NCBI GenBank assembly: GCA_910577255.1
Contig: CAJTMH010000006.1
Location: forward strand, 1-64,000
Origin: an uncultured Duncaniella sp.
Lineage (GTDB): Bacteria; Bacteroidota; Bacteroidia; Bacteroidales; Muribaculaceae
Direction of reading: 5' to 3'
DNA length: 64,000 nucleotides
The notes under the pieces are model-generated. The model saw nothing but the letters and a program-made list of their open reading frames with translations. It made no database searches and was not told the origin of the DNA. A program made the position numbers and the translations under genes. This document shows, piece by piece, positions 8,362-17,592 of this stretch. Position 1 is the first letter of the stretch, and each line of letters opens with the position of its first letter.

Positions 8362-8364
8362 CTG

Positions 8365-11094
8365 TTATTCCGTGATCGGTGATGAGGTGTGTAGCTTACG
8401 GTAAGCCGTAGGCGACATGTTGTGGGTTGCTTTGAAGCATTTCCCGAAGTAATTCATGTCGGCAAATCCACATTCGAGTGCAATATCCTTGACTGTAAGG
8501 TCGGATGTGCTCAGCAGAGATGCCGCTTTGCTCAGACGGCTCTCCTTGAGAAATTCCGCCGGTGTCACACCAAGCAGAGCACGCATTTTCCTGTTAAGCC
8601 CGCTGCGGCTGGTCGCTGTGGCGGCCGCCATGCTGTCGACATCTGTGTCAGGATCGCTGAGTGATTTGTTGACAAACTCCATAACGCGTTGCATGAAAGC
8701 CTCGTCTTCTGGCGAGAGAGAGGGGTGGGGTGTTACTGTTTGCTGAGACTTCTCTGTGGGAGAGTGTGCGCCAGGCATGTTCTTATCTTTGCCGTTGCGT
8801 GTGTCAAGCAGTCGGAGATAAGCTTCAAGGGTCTCATGCTGCTTGCGTTTGATACGGCGGATATAGATTATGACATATGCTGTCAAGCCGATGATTATAA
8901 GTGCCGCTGTCACATATAGGAAGCGTGCCAATGGTGTTTCCCAGAACGTTGGAAGCACGTCAATAGTCATGGTCCGGGTGTTGTCGAGCCAGTGTCCGGC
9001 CATGTCGGTGGAGCGGATTTCCAGCTTATAAGTACCGGGTTCCATGTCAAGGAATGTAACTGATCTATTTTTACCTATGTGCGACCAGTCACCATCGTTC
9101 ATGCGGTAAGCATACATGATATCCTGCGCGAAATTATAGTCGAGAGCTGCGAATTTCAGTGTCAGATTCCGCTCGTGTGGTTGCAGGATGAGGTTTTCGG
9201 TCATTACTGAAAGCAGTGTGTCGGGACGGTTTTCGACTGAGGCCGCAGTGAAAACCACAGGGGGAGAATATCTGCTGGCGTTCATCTTGGCGAAGTCAAG
9301 TAACACCGCGCCATCTTCCGTACCGATAAGCCATCGGTCTTTGCCAGCTTTAAGTGGTTTGGCGTCAGTGAATCGCAGCCTGTCATGAAGACTGGATGCG
9401 GTGAACGTTGTGGCGGTGCGAGCCTCTGTGTCGATTGTGTAGACAAGATTATTGCTGACTGTAAGCATCTCGCCGGTATCGGGGTCATAGGCAAGAGAGA
9501 GTGCCACGTCGGATGTCTGGTTCACGTTGTCAGGGAGGTGTGAGAAATCCAGTTTGGTTTCTGTGGCAGAAAGTGGTGATTGGAGGATGTTTACTCCGTC
9601 ACTCTCCGTGGCTACGAATAGTGTACCGTTCTTATCGACTGCCACATCCATTACGGCCACATTTCCGAGCGACTCTTTTCTTCCCGGCTCGCTGATGTGA
9701 AGATTGATCTTAGCTCCCTTCGCCACCTTTCCATCAAGTGAAAGCGGCACGGTGAGAAGTCCCCCTGTTGTGGAGGCCACTATAATGCTGTCACCGATAA
9801 TGTTTATGCGACGCACACGCATGGCCCCTATTGGATAGGTCGGGTTGTCGGTAAGATGGGTGAATCTGATACTGTCAGCCGTCGGCGATTCTATGAAATC
9901 TACGCCACCGTGCATTGTGGAGATCCAGAGATGTCCATAGCTGTCAAATTTAAGGTCATACACCTCGTTGTTACCAAGCGAATAATGGTTGGCGGCGTCA
10001 TGGGAATAGTGCTTGATTGTGAAGGTATCCGGCCCTGATGGTTTTAGTCTGAACAGTCCTTCCGGTTTGCCTCCCAGCCATATTGTGCCGTCAGAGTCCT
10101 GTGCGAATGTGTAGATGGGGCTGCCGAACTGCACGAAGCCGTCCGTAAGTCGGCCTGCGCCGTCAAGATACAATGGCGACGTGAAATCTGGCTTATATAC
10201 AGCCACGGCGTTATTGTCGCTCTCAGATACCCATATTCTTCCTTCAGCGTCACGGAACGATGCGCGCAGTTTCGACGGTTTGGCCATCGGAAGAGCGGTG
10301 TAAGGCTCCTCTCCTATGTTTACGCAATAAGCTCCCGAAGAGCTTCTCAGCCACAGGTTTCCCTGCCTGTCAGTAGCGGAGTAGTAGAGGTTTCCGCCGG
10401 GGTTATCTATGGTCGCTGCGAGAGTGAGCGGTCCTTCCGGCGAGGATGCGTACATGATTTTGCCGTCACGCGTGATGATCCAGATCATGCCGTCGGGAGT
10501 CTGGCGGGAATATATCAGGTCGTTATGTTTGTATGGCCCGACATCTCCGAGCTTCCGGTTGCCGAGTGAATGGTATGCTTTGTCCGGACGCGAGGATGTG
10601 CGCACAGCCGATTCCACAGGGTCGTCATCTTGCAGGATAATATATGATTTGTCACGGCATTCTATCACTGTCGTGCCGTCATCGGCAGGCAAAATCTGTC
10701 GTACGAGGATAGTTTCTCCGAGTTTCTTTTCAAGCTTGGTATTGATGTCGGAAAAGCTGAGGGTTGTGGTGTCGAAAAGCAGCAGTTTGTCATCGACACG
10801 ACACCATAAATCGCCTGTCGATGTCAATTTTATGTCACCTACACGCTCAGAATAATAGCGCACGTCATCGGTGATGCGTGGACGGATTTTCGCAAACTCA
10901 TAGCCGTCGAAACGGTTTAGACCGTTCCATGTAGCAAACCATAGCACACCGTTGTTATCCTCCACTATCTGTTTCACAAGTCGCTGTGACAGACCATCAT
11001 ACTCATCATAATGGCGCACATGGCAGAACGGTCTGCTGTGGAGGTTCAGCACACAGACAAGCATGATGAATAAACTGATGAGACTGCGTTTCAT
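8365..11094 (-). CDS. Membrane-tethered AraC-type regulator with propeller sensor and no kinase domains
   Basis: A 909-residue protein. An N-terminal signal or anchor (1-20) is followed by Reg_prop-type propeller repeats (LWFATWNGLNRFDGYEF, IWLGGKPEGLFRLKPS, LWISTMHGGVDFIES). Next come a Y_Y_Y domain (about 640-715), one transmembrane helix (about 722-745), and after a short linker an AraC helix-turn-helix domain (about 800-903). This is the outer sensor and DNA-binding end of a Bacteroides hybrid two-component regulator. The histidine kinase, ATPase and receiver domains between them are absent: only about 50 residues separate the helix from the AraC domain. It would bind DNA from the inner membrane. 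Its neighbours suggest it senses pectic sugars and controls the CE12-CE8 operon. Start at 11094 chosen from the signal sequence. Confidence 0.85.
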   Translation of the reverse strand: MKRSLISLFIMLVCVLNLHSRPFCHVRHYDEYDGLSQRLVKQIVEDNNGVLWFATWNGLNRFDGYEFAKIRPRITDDVRYYSERVGDIKLTSTGDLWCRVDDKLLLFDTTTLSFSDINTKLEKKLGETILVRQILPADDGTTVIECRDKSYIILQDDDPVESAVRTSSRPDKAYHSLGNRKLGDVGPYKHNDLIYSRQTPDGMIWIITRDGKIMYASSPEGPLTLAATIDNPGGNLYYSATDRQGNLWLRSSSGAYCVNIGEEPYTALPMAKPSKLRASFRDAEGRIWVSESDNNAVAVYKPDFTSPLYLDGAGRLTDGFVQFGSPIYTFAQDSDGTIWLGGKPEGLFRLKPSGPDTFTIKHYSHDAANHYSLGNNEVYDLKFDSYGHLWISTMHGGVDFIESPTADSIRFTHLTDNPTYPIGAMRVRRINIIGDSIIVASTTGGLLTVPLSLDGKVAKGAKINLHISEPGRKESLGNVAVMDVAVDKNGTLFVATESDGVNILQSPLSATETKLDFSHLPDNVNQTSDVALSLAYDPDTGEMLTVSNNLVYTIDTEARTATTFTASSLHDRLRFTDAKPLKAGKDRWLIGTEDGAVLLDFAKMNASRYSPPVVFTAASVENRPDTLLSVMTENLILQPHERNLTLKFAALDYNFAQDIMYAYRMNDGDWSHIGKNRSVTFLDMEPGTYKLEIRSTDMAGHWLDNTRTMTIDVLPTFWETPLARFLYVTAALIIIGLTAYVIIYIRRIKRKQHETLEAYLRLLDTRNGKDKNMPGAHSPTEKSQQTVTPHPSLSPEDEAFMQRVMEFVNKSLSDPDTDVDSMAAATATSRSGLNRKMRALLGVTPAEFLKESRLSKAASLLSTSDLTVKDIALECGFADMNYFGKCFKATHNMSPTAYRKLHTSSPITE

Positions 11095-11099
11095 ATTCG

Positions 11100-11130
11100 C
11101 AAAAATAATGAAATTTAAGATAGAAGCCAA
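11100..11130 (-). promoter_or_regulatory. Promoter of the regulator gene, almost touching the start codon
   Basis: On the minus strand TATTTTTG (11107 to 11100) has TTG (11130 to 11128) exactly 20 bases upstream. Only five bases separate the -7 box from ATG at 11094, so the transcript would have almost no leader. Confidence 0.65.
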
Positions 11131-11151
11131 ATGACGGTGTGCGTTTGTGTG

Positions 11152-11197
11152 AAAAAACAAAAAGACAGACTGTGGCCACGCCTGGCCACAGTCTGTC
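11152..11197 (-). terminator. Terminator of the pectinesterase operon
   Basis: A perfect 15-bp stem (11164-11178 with 11183-11197) and 4-nt loop. On the minus strand it is followed by TTTTTGTTTTTT. It closes the CE12-CE8 transcript before the separately transcribed regulator gene. Confidence 0.92.
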
Positions 11198-11229
11198 GGT
11201 GAAAACGATAAAATTAAGTTATGGAATTA

Positions 11230-14200
11230 TCAGAACATTATTTTTTCGGCTTTAGTCACTCCGTTTGAACCGGTGTGTTTCACAATGGTTACACCTTTGC
11301 AAGGAGTCGGGAGCTGGCGACCATGCAAGTCATAGTATACACTTCTCACGGCATCGGAATCTGTTTCGATTGATTCGATTCCTGATTGTGTTTCCGAAGC
11401 TATTCCTTTTGCGCTCAGTCCACCGAATTCATTGACAGCCTGCACAGAATATGCCTTGGCATCGTCAGAGGCGTAGGTGGTCATGGTGGCTACCGATAGT
11501 GCAGGCTCGGTTGTGAAACCGATAACCTCGTCACCGCGTGTCACAAGATAGCAGATGGCATAGGGTACCGGAGTCCAGGTTATGGATCCGTTCTCGTCAA
11601 TGGTGGCTACTGGTGTGGCACATGGCTCTGTCTTGATGACCGGCTGCCAGTTGTCGGTGCCTGAGAGTACATTTTTGACTGTATATGTGGCAGCCTCTTC
11701 GTCAGTGAGATGATTTTTGGCTTTACCATATATCTTGTTGCCATTTTCTACTTTGTAATATGTGTCACGTCGCTGTGAGAGGTCAAGCAGGTTGCCGTTC
11801 GCATCAGTGGTGTTCCAGTCAGCCCAGATGGCAGGGAGGCCACCCATGGTCTCATACCAGCCGGTGGCGGGGATGGTGACTTCGGCCCTGGTGTTGAGGA
11901 AAACGGTCTTAGGTGCGTTGTGCCAGGGGCGTCCGAGCCATACTGAGGTCTCGGATGGAACACCGGGTGCTGTGATGACGCAGTTGTTGAACACATATCC
12001 CCATGCCACATCCTCCTTGTGGGACGGAGCCACGATGTAGCCGCCACTCTTACGTGTGATCAGGAGGGTGGAGTTGTCGATATAGATGTCACCACTGTTA
12101 TAGATGAAGTCAACAGCCCCCTCTATGAGCGAATTACGCACATAAGCGCGGTAAGATGATGTGGAGGGGGTAATCCAGGTGTCCTGGTAGGAAAGCATGG
12201 CCACGTTATTGAATATGGTGCGGTCGGCGGTGGTGTTTAGGGCGAGTGCCTGCGGTCCCTCCTGACGTTCATGGCCGTAGGAGTTCTCAAGAGTTATATT
12301 CTCGAAGAGGCAATCGTTGGAGTTGACAACAACCGTGGCTCCGACACTCACATGGAGAGCGTTGTCTCCTCCGCAGAGTTTGTCGTCGAGGATCACAGTT
12401 TTGTCACGGTCCTGTCCGATGATGTGGATGAATGGTTTTGTGGCGGGTATGTCCACGTGTTCTTTGTAATTTCCGTTCTTGACGAAGATGAGCCAGGGTT
12501 TCACACGGCCTGCAGGGGCAGCATCGATGGCGTCCTGCACAGTGGCGTGGTCTCCGCTACCGTCAGCAGCCACTATAGCATCGTAGAGACGAGCTTCAGG
12601 CTGGCTACGTTCGAGAGTGGTGAAAGTGAGGGTGGTGCCTGCAAATGGGTTTCCGCTGCGGTCGGTGATGGCACCTTCCGGTACGTTGAAAGTGTAAGTT
12701 GTGCCGTAATCAAGGCCGGTGTACTGGTAGATGATTCTCTTGCCGCTCACTACCGGCAAGAGAATCACACCGTCGAGAGTGGCATTCCCTGTGCCTACCT
12801 TTACCTTTTCATCGAATGTGAGGATGATAGAGCCTGTCGATGAGGCATCCTTGGCATTGTTGCCGGGTAGGGTTGTGACAAGCACGGGAGGCACATCGTC
12901 GGACACAGACTCTTTCTCGGCCAGGATATACAGTTCAGAGATGCAGAGTCCGTCATAGTCACCTGTGTTTCCCACTATTGCTGAGTCATAGTCAGGCATG
13001 AATCTGATCCATACGCGAGGTTGGTTGGAGGCTTGGGCCGGTAGCGGAGTCTCGTCAGATGTCCATCCCGATTTGAGGGTATATGAGCCGAAGTCGACAA
13101 ACTCTTTTCCGTCAAGGCTATATTGCAATTTTACGGTAGAGTAGGTGTTGTAATTCACACCGAGGGCGCATGATAAGATGATGTTGGTGTAACCGGTGGT
13201 GGAGAAAGAGGTCTCGAAATAATATTTCTCTTCAAATTTTTTCCAGATGCGGGCTCCCCACTTACCATTTTCAGCGCCGTTGCCGATGCCACGTGTGAGC
13301 CATGAGGTGGTGTTGCCTGCGGCATTACGAAGGCTCAGGAGGCCGGCATTGTCGGACTCAGCGCGGTAATCGGCGGCTCGCTCGGAATTGGGCTGATCAA
13401 AGTAGAAATCCCAACCCACTATGTAATCGGCGGCCGAAAAGATGGCTTTTAGATTCTTTTCACTGTCCATCCTCACCTCACGTTCAGGTGATGTGGAGTT
13501 GTCCTCCCAGTTGGTGAAGCTGAGGATGCGGTTGTTAAGGACGCTGAGACGCACATCTGTGCCTGCCTCGTAATAGTGTATGCCGTCCACCACATGTCCT
13601 TCGGGTGAATACTGTACTTGGTTGACGTTGGCTCCTCCTTCGAGTGAAAGGTTGATGGGATATACCTCATTAGCGGTATAGTGGGCCACGAGGGTAGTGT
13701 TGGCGGTGAGCTCAAAACTATAGGGGTTGGCGGTTGAGACAGTCTTGCCATTCTCGTCATCCCAGGAAGCAAAGTGGTAGCCGAAGTTTTCGCTTGCTGA
13801 CACAGTGATGATTGTGCCCTGGTCGAACACATTTCCTCCGGCGGGAGTGCATGTCACGGAGCCTGCAGCTTCATCCGAGATGCCGAGGTTTAGGGTGTAG
13901 GCCGGGACCTCTTCAGGTTCACCGTCGGCCACACCGGTGATTATGAAGTCGCCGAAGGCATATTGCTTGTTGGTGGCGAGTGACTTGAGGTAGAGCTTGA
14001 AGGTAATCAGGTCGGATGTGGCTCCGAAATCATTTATGGTGTAGTCGAACTGCGTGCACAGATTTTGCTGCACTGTAGTGGTAGGTTTCGTTTTTTCGGC
14101 TACGGTGACCGATGAGGTGGGAGAGGCAAGTACCAGATCAAATTCACCGCCACCGGTACCGTTGCGTGCACCCTTGAAGGCTATGGAGGTGGGACGGAAT

Positions 14201-14532
14201 GTCACACCTTTCTTGGGTTTGATGGAGAAGACGATGGCGTTGCCGTCGGCATTGGCCGATGCTTGTTCCACCGGTTCAAACTGGCTTAAGGTGACACCGT
14301 CACACACTCGGGTTGCTGTAGTTGATGCCGGTGAACGCAGCATATCGCCATGTGAGAATGATGTGACCGAAAAGAGTCCATCAGCTGAGACTGTTGCGGC
14401 GTTAGCGCCGTCAGGACCGTCAGTGAGTGGCCACGCTATGGTCACGTCGGAAGTTCCGGCTGTCACTGTTCCTGCTCCTGCCATGACGGCAAAGAGGATG
14501 GAGGTGAAGGCTTTTGTGAGATTGGAAAACAT
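11230..14532 (-). CDS. Secreted multidomain pectin methylesterase (CE8)
   Basis: Removes methyl esters from homogalacturonan, releasing methanol and exposing acid groups for pectate lyases. The 1100-residue exported protein has a signal peptide (about 1-25), Ig-like and InlB-type repeats with the YHFASWDDENGK pattern, and an SbsA-type Ig module (PPVLVTTLPGNNAKDASS). The CE8 beta-helix lies at about 650-950. It contains the family motifs SYQDTWI (catalytic Asp), EGAVDFIYNSG (second Asp) and WLGRPW (Arg). The C-terminus (VYYDLHGRQLPTPCKG) resembles a type A T9SS sorting tail, so the enzyme is probably surface-exposed or released. It lies 21 bases downstream of the CE12 gene in one operon. Its regulator is probably the next gene. 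Confidence 0.92.
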   Translation of the reverse strand: MFSNLTKAFTSILFAVMAGAGTVTAGTSDVTIAWPLTDGPDGANAATVSADGLFSVTSFSHGDMLRSPASTTATRVCDGVTLSQFEPVEQASANADGNAIVFSIKPKKGVTFRPTSIAFKGARNGTGGGEFDLVLASPTSSVTVAEKTKPTTTVQQNLCTQFDYTINDFGATSDLITFKLYLKSLATNKQYAFGDFIITGVADGEPEEVPAYTLNLGISDEAAGSVTCTPAGGNVFDQGTIITVSASENFGYHFASWDDENGKTVSTANPYSFELTANTTLVAHYTANEVYPINLSLEGGANVNQVQYSPEGHVVDGIHYYEAGTDVRLSVLNNRILSFTNWEDNSTSPEREVRMDSEKNLKAIFSAADYIVGWDFYFDQPNSERAADYRAESDNAGLLSLRNAAGNTTSWLTRGIGNGAENGKWGARIWKKFEEKYYFETSFSTTGYTNIILSCALGVNYNTYSTVKLQYSLDGKEFVDFGSYTLKSGWTSDETPLPAQASNQPRVWIRFMPDYDSAIVGNTGDYDGLCISELYILAEKESVSDDVPPVLVTTLPGNNAKDASSTGSIILTFDEKVKVGTGNATLDGVILLPVVSGKRIIYQYTGLDYGTTYTFNVPEGAITDRSGNPFAGTTLTFTTLERSQPEARLYDAIVAADGSGDHATVQDAIDAAPAGRVKPWLIFVKNGNYKEHVDIPATKPFIHIIGQDRDKTVILDDKLCGGDNALHVSVGATVVVNSNDCLFENITLENSYGHERQEGPQALALNTTADRTIFNNVAMLSYQDTWITPSTSSYRAYVRNSLIEGAVDFIYNSGDIYIDNSTLLITRKSGGYIVAPSHKEDVAWGYVFNNCVITAPGVPSETSVWLGRPWHNAPKTVFLNTRAEVTIPATGWYETMGGLPAIWADWNTTDANGNLLDLSQRRDTYYKVENGNKIYGKAKNHLTDEEAATYTVKNVLSGTDNWQPVIKTEPCATPVATIDENGSITWTPVPYAICYLVTRGDEVIGFTTEPALSVATMTTYASDDAKAYSVQAVNEFGGLSAKGIASETQSGIESIETDSDAVRSVYYDLHGRQLPTPCKGVTIVKHTGSNGVTKAEKIMF

Positions 14533-14553
14533 GATATTGTGGTCTAAGGGTGA

Positions 14554-16461
14554 TTATAGATTTATTTTTTTTGCGTCCATGGTTCCGTCGGAATAAGTGA
14601 CCTTGCAGATATAGAATCCTTTGGATGGGTGGCTTACACTCCGTCCCTGGAGGTCGTAATATGTGGTGCTGACCACATCCTTGCTTGCTGTGACGGTTTC
14701 AATGGATGATTCAGCATCCATTACGAATCCATGGAACTTGACGTCGGAAAGACAGATTGTCTTACCGGTTGCGGTTCCGTCATACCATGGATAGACGCGC
14801 AGACGGATGGCTTGTCCCCCGTCAAGCGACACGACCGGTTTCTCCTGAATGAATTGCATATTGTTGGCCGGGAGTTTCTTTTTCTCGTAGATGAGGACCG
14901 GATTGGCAAAGTTTTCCTCGGTGGAATAGTAGACCTTCACACACATGCCGTTGCCACCGCATCCGCACAGGAAAAGGCTGATTTCATCAATTTTCAATGT
15001 GGAGGAGGCCATAGCTTTCACTCCAAACTCGATGTAGCGTGTGCTCACTTCATCAATTTCGTCGTTGGGCCATACATCACCTACGATGAGGTTGCGCTGT
15101 GTCTTTCGCGACGCATCAAAACCGGTTTCTTCCGGCCAGATGGTGTTGGCGTTAGGATTGGCATAGCGTTGCACATACATTCCCTCCCATGTCTCAGGAA
15201 TGATTTCGATAGGTGCATTACCGGTGTCGCAGTTGTCATCCTTCTCAAGGCGCCAGTAGGCACTTACTTCCTGTCCTCCTTCAAGGGACACGGCGGTAGC
15301 TTTGACCGGGAGCTCGGTGGTCTTGTCGCCGGCTTTCAGTGTGATGGTGGCGCTGTAGTCACCATTGTTTTCAAGGGTTACGCTTGCGTAGAATCGCTGC
15401 AGCAGTGTGGCGCCATCGTAGCTGAGTGAGATGGTAGGTGACCAGTTCTTTTTGTCAGCCGAGAGGAGCACGCCGCCTGATGTGGTAATGGTAATCTCTC
15501 CCTTTGAAGGGGATAAGTCGAACCCGCTGACCATAAACTCTTTGGTAAGTGTCTGACCCTTGTAGGCACTGCCGAAATCGGCGCTTGCGGGAGATACGGA
15601 GAGCTCGCTGCTGAGTGAGATGTATTCAGAAAGCAGTCCTGCTTCGTTGCAAAGCTGTGCGAAACGACGTGCTATCAGGGCGGCTCCGGTGGCGCTCAGG
15701 TGGGTGCTGCCGTCACCGTCGCTCAGGAGTGCCATGCAGTCGGTCTGTCCGTAGCTGAGATATAGATCCGCCGTAGCTGTGGTGAGGTCTATATAGGGTA
15801 CATCCATCTCCTCGGCTACAAGTTTCATCTGATAGGCGTAGTCCATAGAGTGATCGTCGGCAGCGACTTTCTGCCCGGTTTTGATTCCGTCGGGAGTCAG
15901 CTTAGAGAAGTTATCTCCGAGGTCATGTCGACCGTTTCGGCGGATGGTGTTGCCTGTGAAATACATGCGGCACACAGGTGCGCATAGAATAGGTGTACAG
16001 CCGGCCTCACGTGTCTCGTTGACATATTTACGGAGATATTCTTTGTAGGTGGTCGATGGATTGGTGCCACGGTAGTCAGTTGAGGCTGCAGTGGCCTCGT
16101 CGCCGATCGAGGTGTAGTAATCCTTGACTTCGTTGCCGTCCATGCCTTGATTTTTCTCGTCGTTGTGGGAGAATTGTATCACGACATAGTCGCCCGGCTG
16201 CATCTGTTTTTTCACGGTTGCCCAATAAGGGGACTCCTGGTAGAAGCTTTTGCTTGAAGAGCCGCTTTTGGCACGGTTGTTGACCTCGATGCCGTCAAGG
16301 AATTGTTGGAGATACTGGCACCATCCGCGGGTCACAGTCTTTGACTCGTCATAGTTGGCCATGGTGCTGTCGCCGATGGTGTGGACCATTTTAGCCGCGC
16401 CGGCGCTCAGAGAACCAAGCATAAGGGCGGCTCCGGTCAAGAGGGTTGGGATTCTTTTCAT
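14554..16461 (-). CDS. Secreted rhamnogalacturonan acetylesterase-type SGNH hydrolase (CE12)
   Basis: Expected to remove acetyl groups from rhamnogalacturonan I. After a signal peptide (1-23) the SGNH domain (about 25-285) shows all four blocks: HTIGDSTMANY with Ser32, the AKSGSSSKS glycine block, QFSHND with the oxyanion Asn, and DGDGSTHLSATGA with the catalytic Asp and His. The C-terminal half holds Ig-like sandwich domains and a tail VYYDLQGR-like (TTYYDLQGRSVSHPSKG), similar to the T9SS-like tail of the CE8 protein. It is the first gene of the operon, with a -7 box 54 bases upstream. The family is sure; acetyl-rhamnogalacturonan is the usual CE12 substrate but other acetylated pectins are possible. 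Confidence 0.9.
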   Translation of the reverse strand: MKRIPTLLTGAALMLGSLSAGAAKMVHTIGDSTMANYDESKTVTRGWCQYLQQFLDGIEVNNRAKSGSSSKSFYQESPYWATVKKQMQPGDYVVIQFSHNDEKNQGMDGNEVKDYYTSIGDEATAASTDYRGTNPSTTYKEYLRKYVNETREAGCTPILCAPVCRMYFTGNTIRRNGRHDLGDNFSKLTPDGIKTGQKVAADDHSMDYAYQMKLVAEEMDVPYIDLTTATADLYLSYGQTDCMALLSDGDGSTHLSATGAALIARRFAQLCNEAGLLSEYISLSSELSVSPASADFGSAYKGQTLTKEFMVSGFDLSPSKGEITITTSGGVLLSADKKNWSPTISLSYDGATLLQRFYASVTLENNGDYSATITLKAGDKTTELPVKATAVSLEGGQEVSAYWRLEKDDNCDTGNAPIEIIPETWEGMYVQRYANPNANTIWPEETGFDASRKTQRNLIVGDVWPNDEIDEVSTRYIEFGVKAMASSTLKIDEISLFLCGCGGNGMCVKVYYSTEENFANPVLIYEKKKLPANNMQFIQEKPVVSLDGGQAIRLRVYPWYDGTATGKTICLSDVKFHGFVMDAESSIETVTASKDVVSTTYYDLQGRSVSHPSKGFYICKVTYSDGTMDAKKINL

Positions 16462-16514
16462 GGTGATAATGCGTTACTATTTTGCAGTTGTTGAGATGCA
16501 TGTTTTTTACATCG

Positions 16515-16522
16515 CAAATTTA
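16515..16522 (-). promoter_or_regulatory. -7 box of the CE12-CE8 operon
   Basis: On the minus strand TAAATTTG (16522 to 16515) fits TAnnTTTG and lies 54 bases before the CE12 start. No TTG at the usual -33 spacing is visible, which would fit a promoter that needs an activator. Confidence 0.6.
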
Positions 16523-16569
16523 CATTCAAGACCATAAAATGAATGGTAAAAGCGAACCAAATAGGTGGT

Positions 16570-16617
16570 AAAATCGCGCCAAAAGCTGTTTTTACCATGC
16601 TTTTGGCGCGATTTTTA
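16570..16617 (-). terminator. Strong hairpin terminator after the MCE gene
   Basis: A perfect 17-bp stem (16570-16586 with 16599-16615, AAAATCGCGCCAAAAGC) with a 12-nt loop and flanking A/T tracts. It ends the amidase-MCE transcript and insulates the CE12 promoter just downstream; it could work in both directions. Confidence 0.9.
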
Positions 16618-16643
16618 TAGGTTATCAGACGGATATCCTGTGG

Positions 16644-17567
16644 TCAGAAAATTTTGATGGATGGGATATAACGCTTCGGCTGTCGCTTGAGATCGATGAG
16701 TATGCTGTCGATGTGTGCGGCCGAGTTGTTTATGTTATTATACAGTTCCGGGTCATTGAGCAGCAGACCGAGTGACGAATTGGTGGAGTTGAGTTGCTCG
16801 GTTGCCTTATCGAGGTTGGCGGTGATGTTGTTGATGTGGCGCATGGTCGAATCAAGTGGCATCTGCTTTAGATCCTCGGAAAGGACAGCGAGTGCAGCCG
16901 ACACTTGCGAGAGATTTGCCGAGATATCCTTCACGTTGGCGAGAGTACCGTTGGCGTTTGTCATCAGGGTCGGGACACCTGCCATGGCACGGTTGAGCTG
17001 AGTGGTGGATGACTCAAGATTGGCCATGATGACATCGAGACGCTGCACTGAAGATACGAGAGCTGGATCGGAGGCAATTGTGGTAAGAGCCACTACAAGC
17101 GAGTCGATGTGCGGGGCTATGGACATGATGGTAGGCATCAGTTCGGTAGACACCTTGTCCATGAGTCCGGCACCTTCCACTCCTTTGAGGCGGTCGCCGA
17201 CATTATGGTAGTCGTGTGCTCCTGACATGCGCAATTCGATGCTTGATGTGCCGAGCATGTCGGTGACGATGGCGGCTTCGGTGTTTTTGGGGACACGGAA
17301 CTGCTTGTCGAGGCTTAATTCCACCAGGACGTGGCCGGGATTGTCATACTCGTATTTAATCTCGCGGACGAGACCTATCTTATAACCGTTGACGGTCACC
17401 GGTGCTGATTGAGCGAGGCCACCGACATTGGTGTAGGAGGCATAATAGTAGTTAGCGGCTTTGAACACGTTGATCCCTTTCAGATAGTCAATGCCGAAAA
17501 AGAGTACCAGTAACGATACGAGAACGGTCAGACCGATAATGATTTCCTTTGAAAATATTTTTTTCAT
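16644..17567 (-). CDS. MCE-family (MlaD-like) lipid transport protein
   Basis: A 307-residue protein with one N-terminal membrane helix (about 8-27), then a single MCE domain (about 38-118) with the motif VTVNGYKIGLVREI. The rest is largely helical and resembles the coiled C-terminal region of MlaD homologues. MCE proteins form hexamers in the periplasm that bind lipids for transport between inner and outer membrane. Here the gene follows the amidase by 25 bases and is not next to mlaE or mlaF genes. That amidase-MCE pairing is seen in Bacteroidetes, but partner permease genes must lie elsewhere. Family call is firm; direction of lipid movement is unknown. Confidence 0.85.
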   Translation of the reverse strand: MKKIFSKEIIIGLTVLVSLLVLFFGIDYLKGINVFKAANYYYASYTNVGGLAQSAPVTVNGYKIGLVREIKYEYDNPGHVLVELSLDKQFRVPKNTEAAIVTDMLGTSSIELRMSGAHDYHNVGDRLKGVEGAGLMDKVSTELMPTIMSIAPHIDSLVVALTTIASDPALVSSVQRLDVIMANLESSTTQLNRAMAGVPTLMTNANGTLANVKDISANLSQVSAALAVLSEDLKQMPLDSTMRHINNITANLDKATEQLNSTNSSLGLLLNDPELYNNINNSAAHIDSILIDLKRQPKRYIPSIKIF

Positions 17568-17592
17568 TGTTGAAGTGAGTTTTGTCAGAGGG

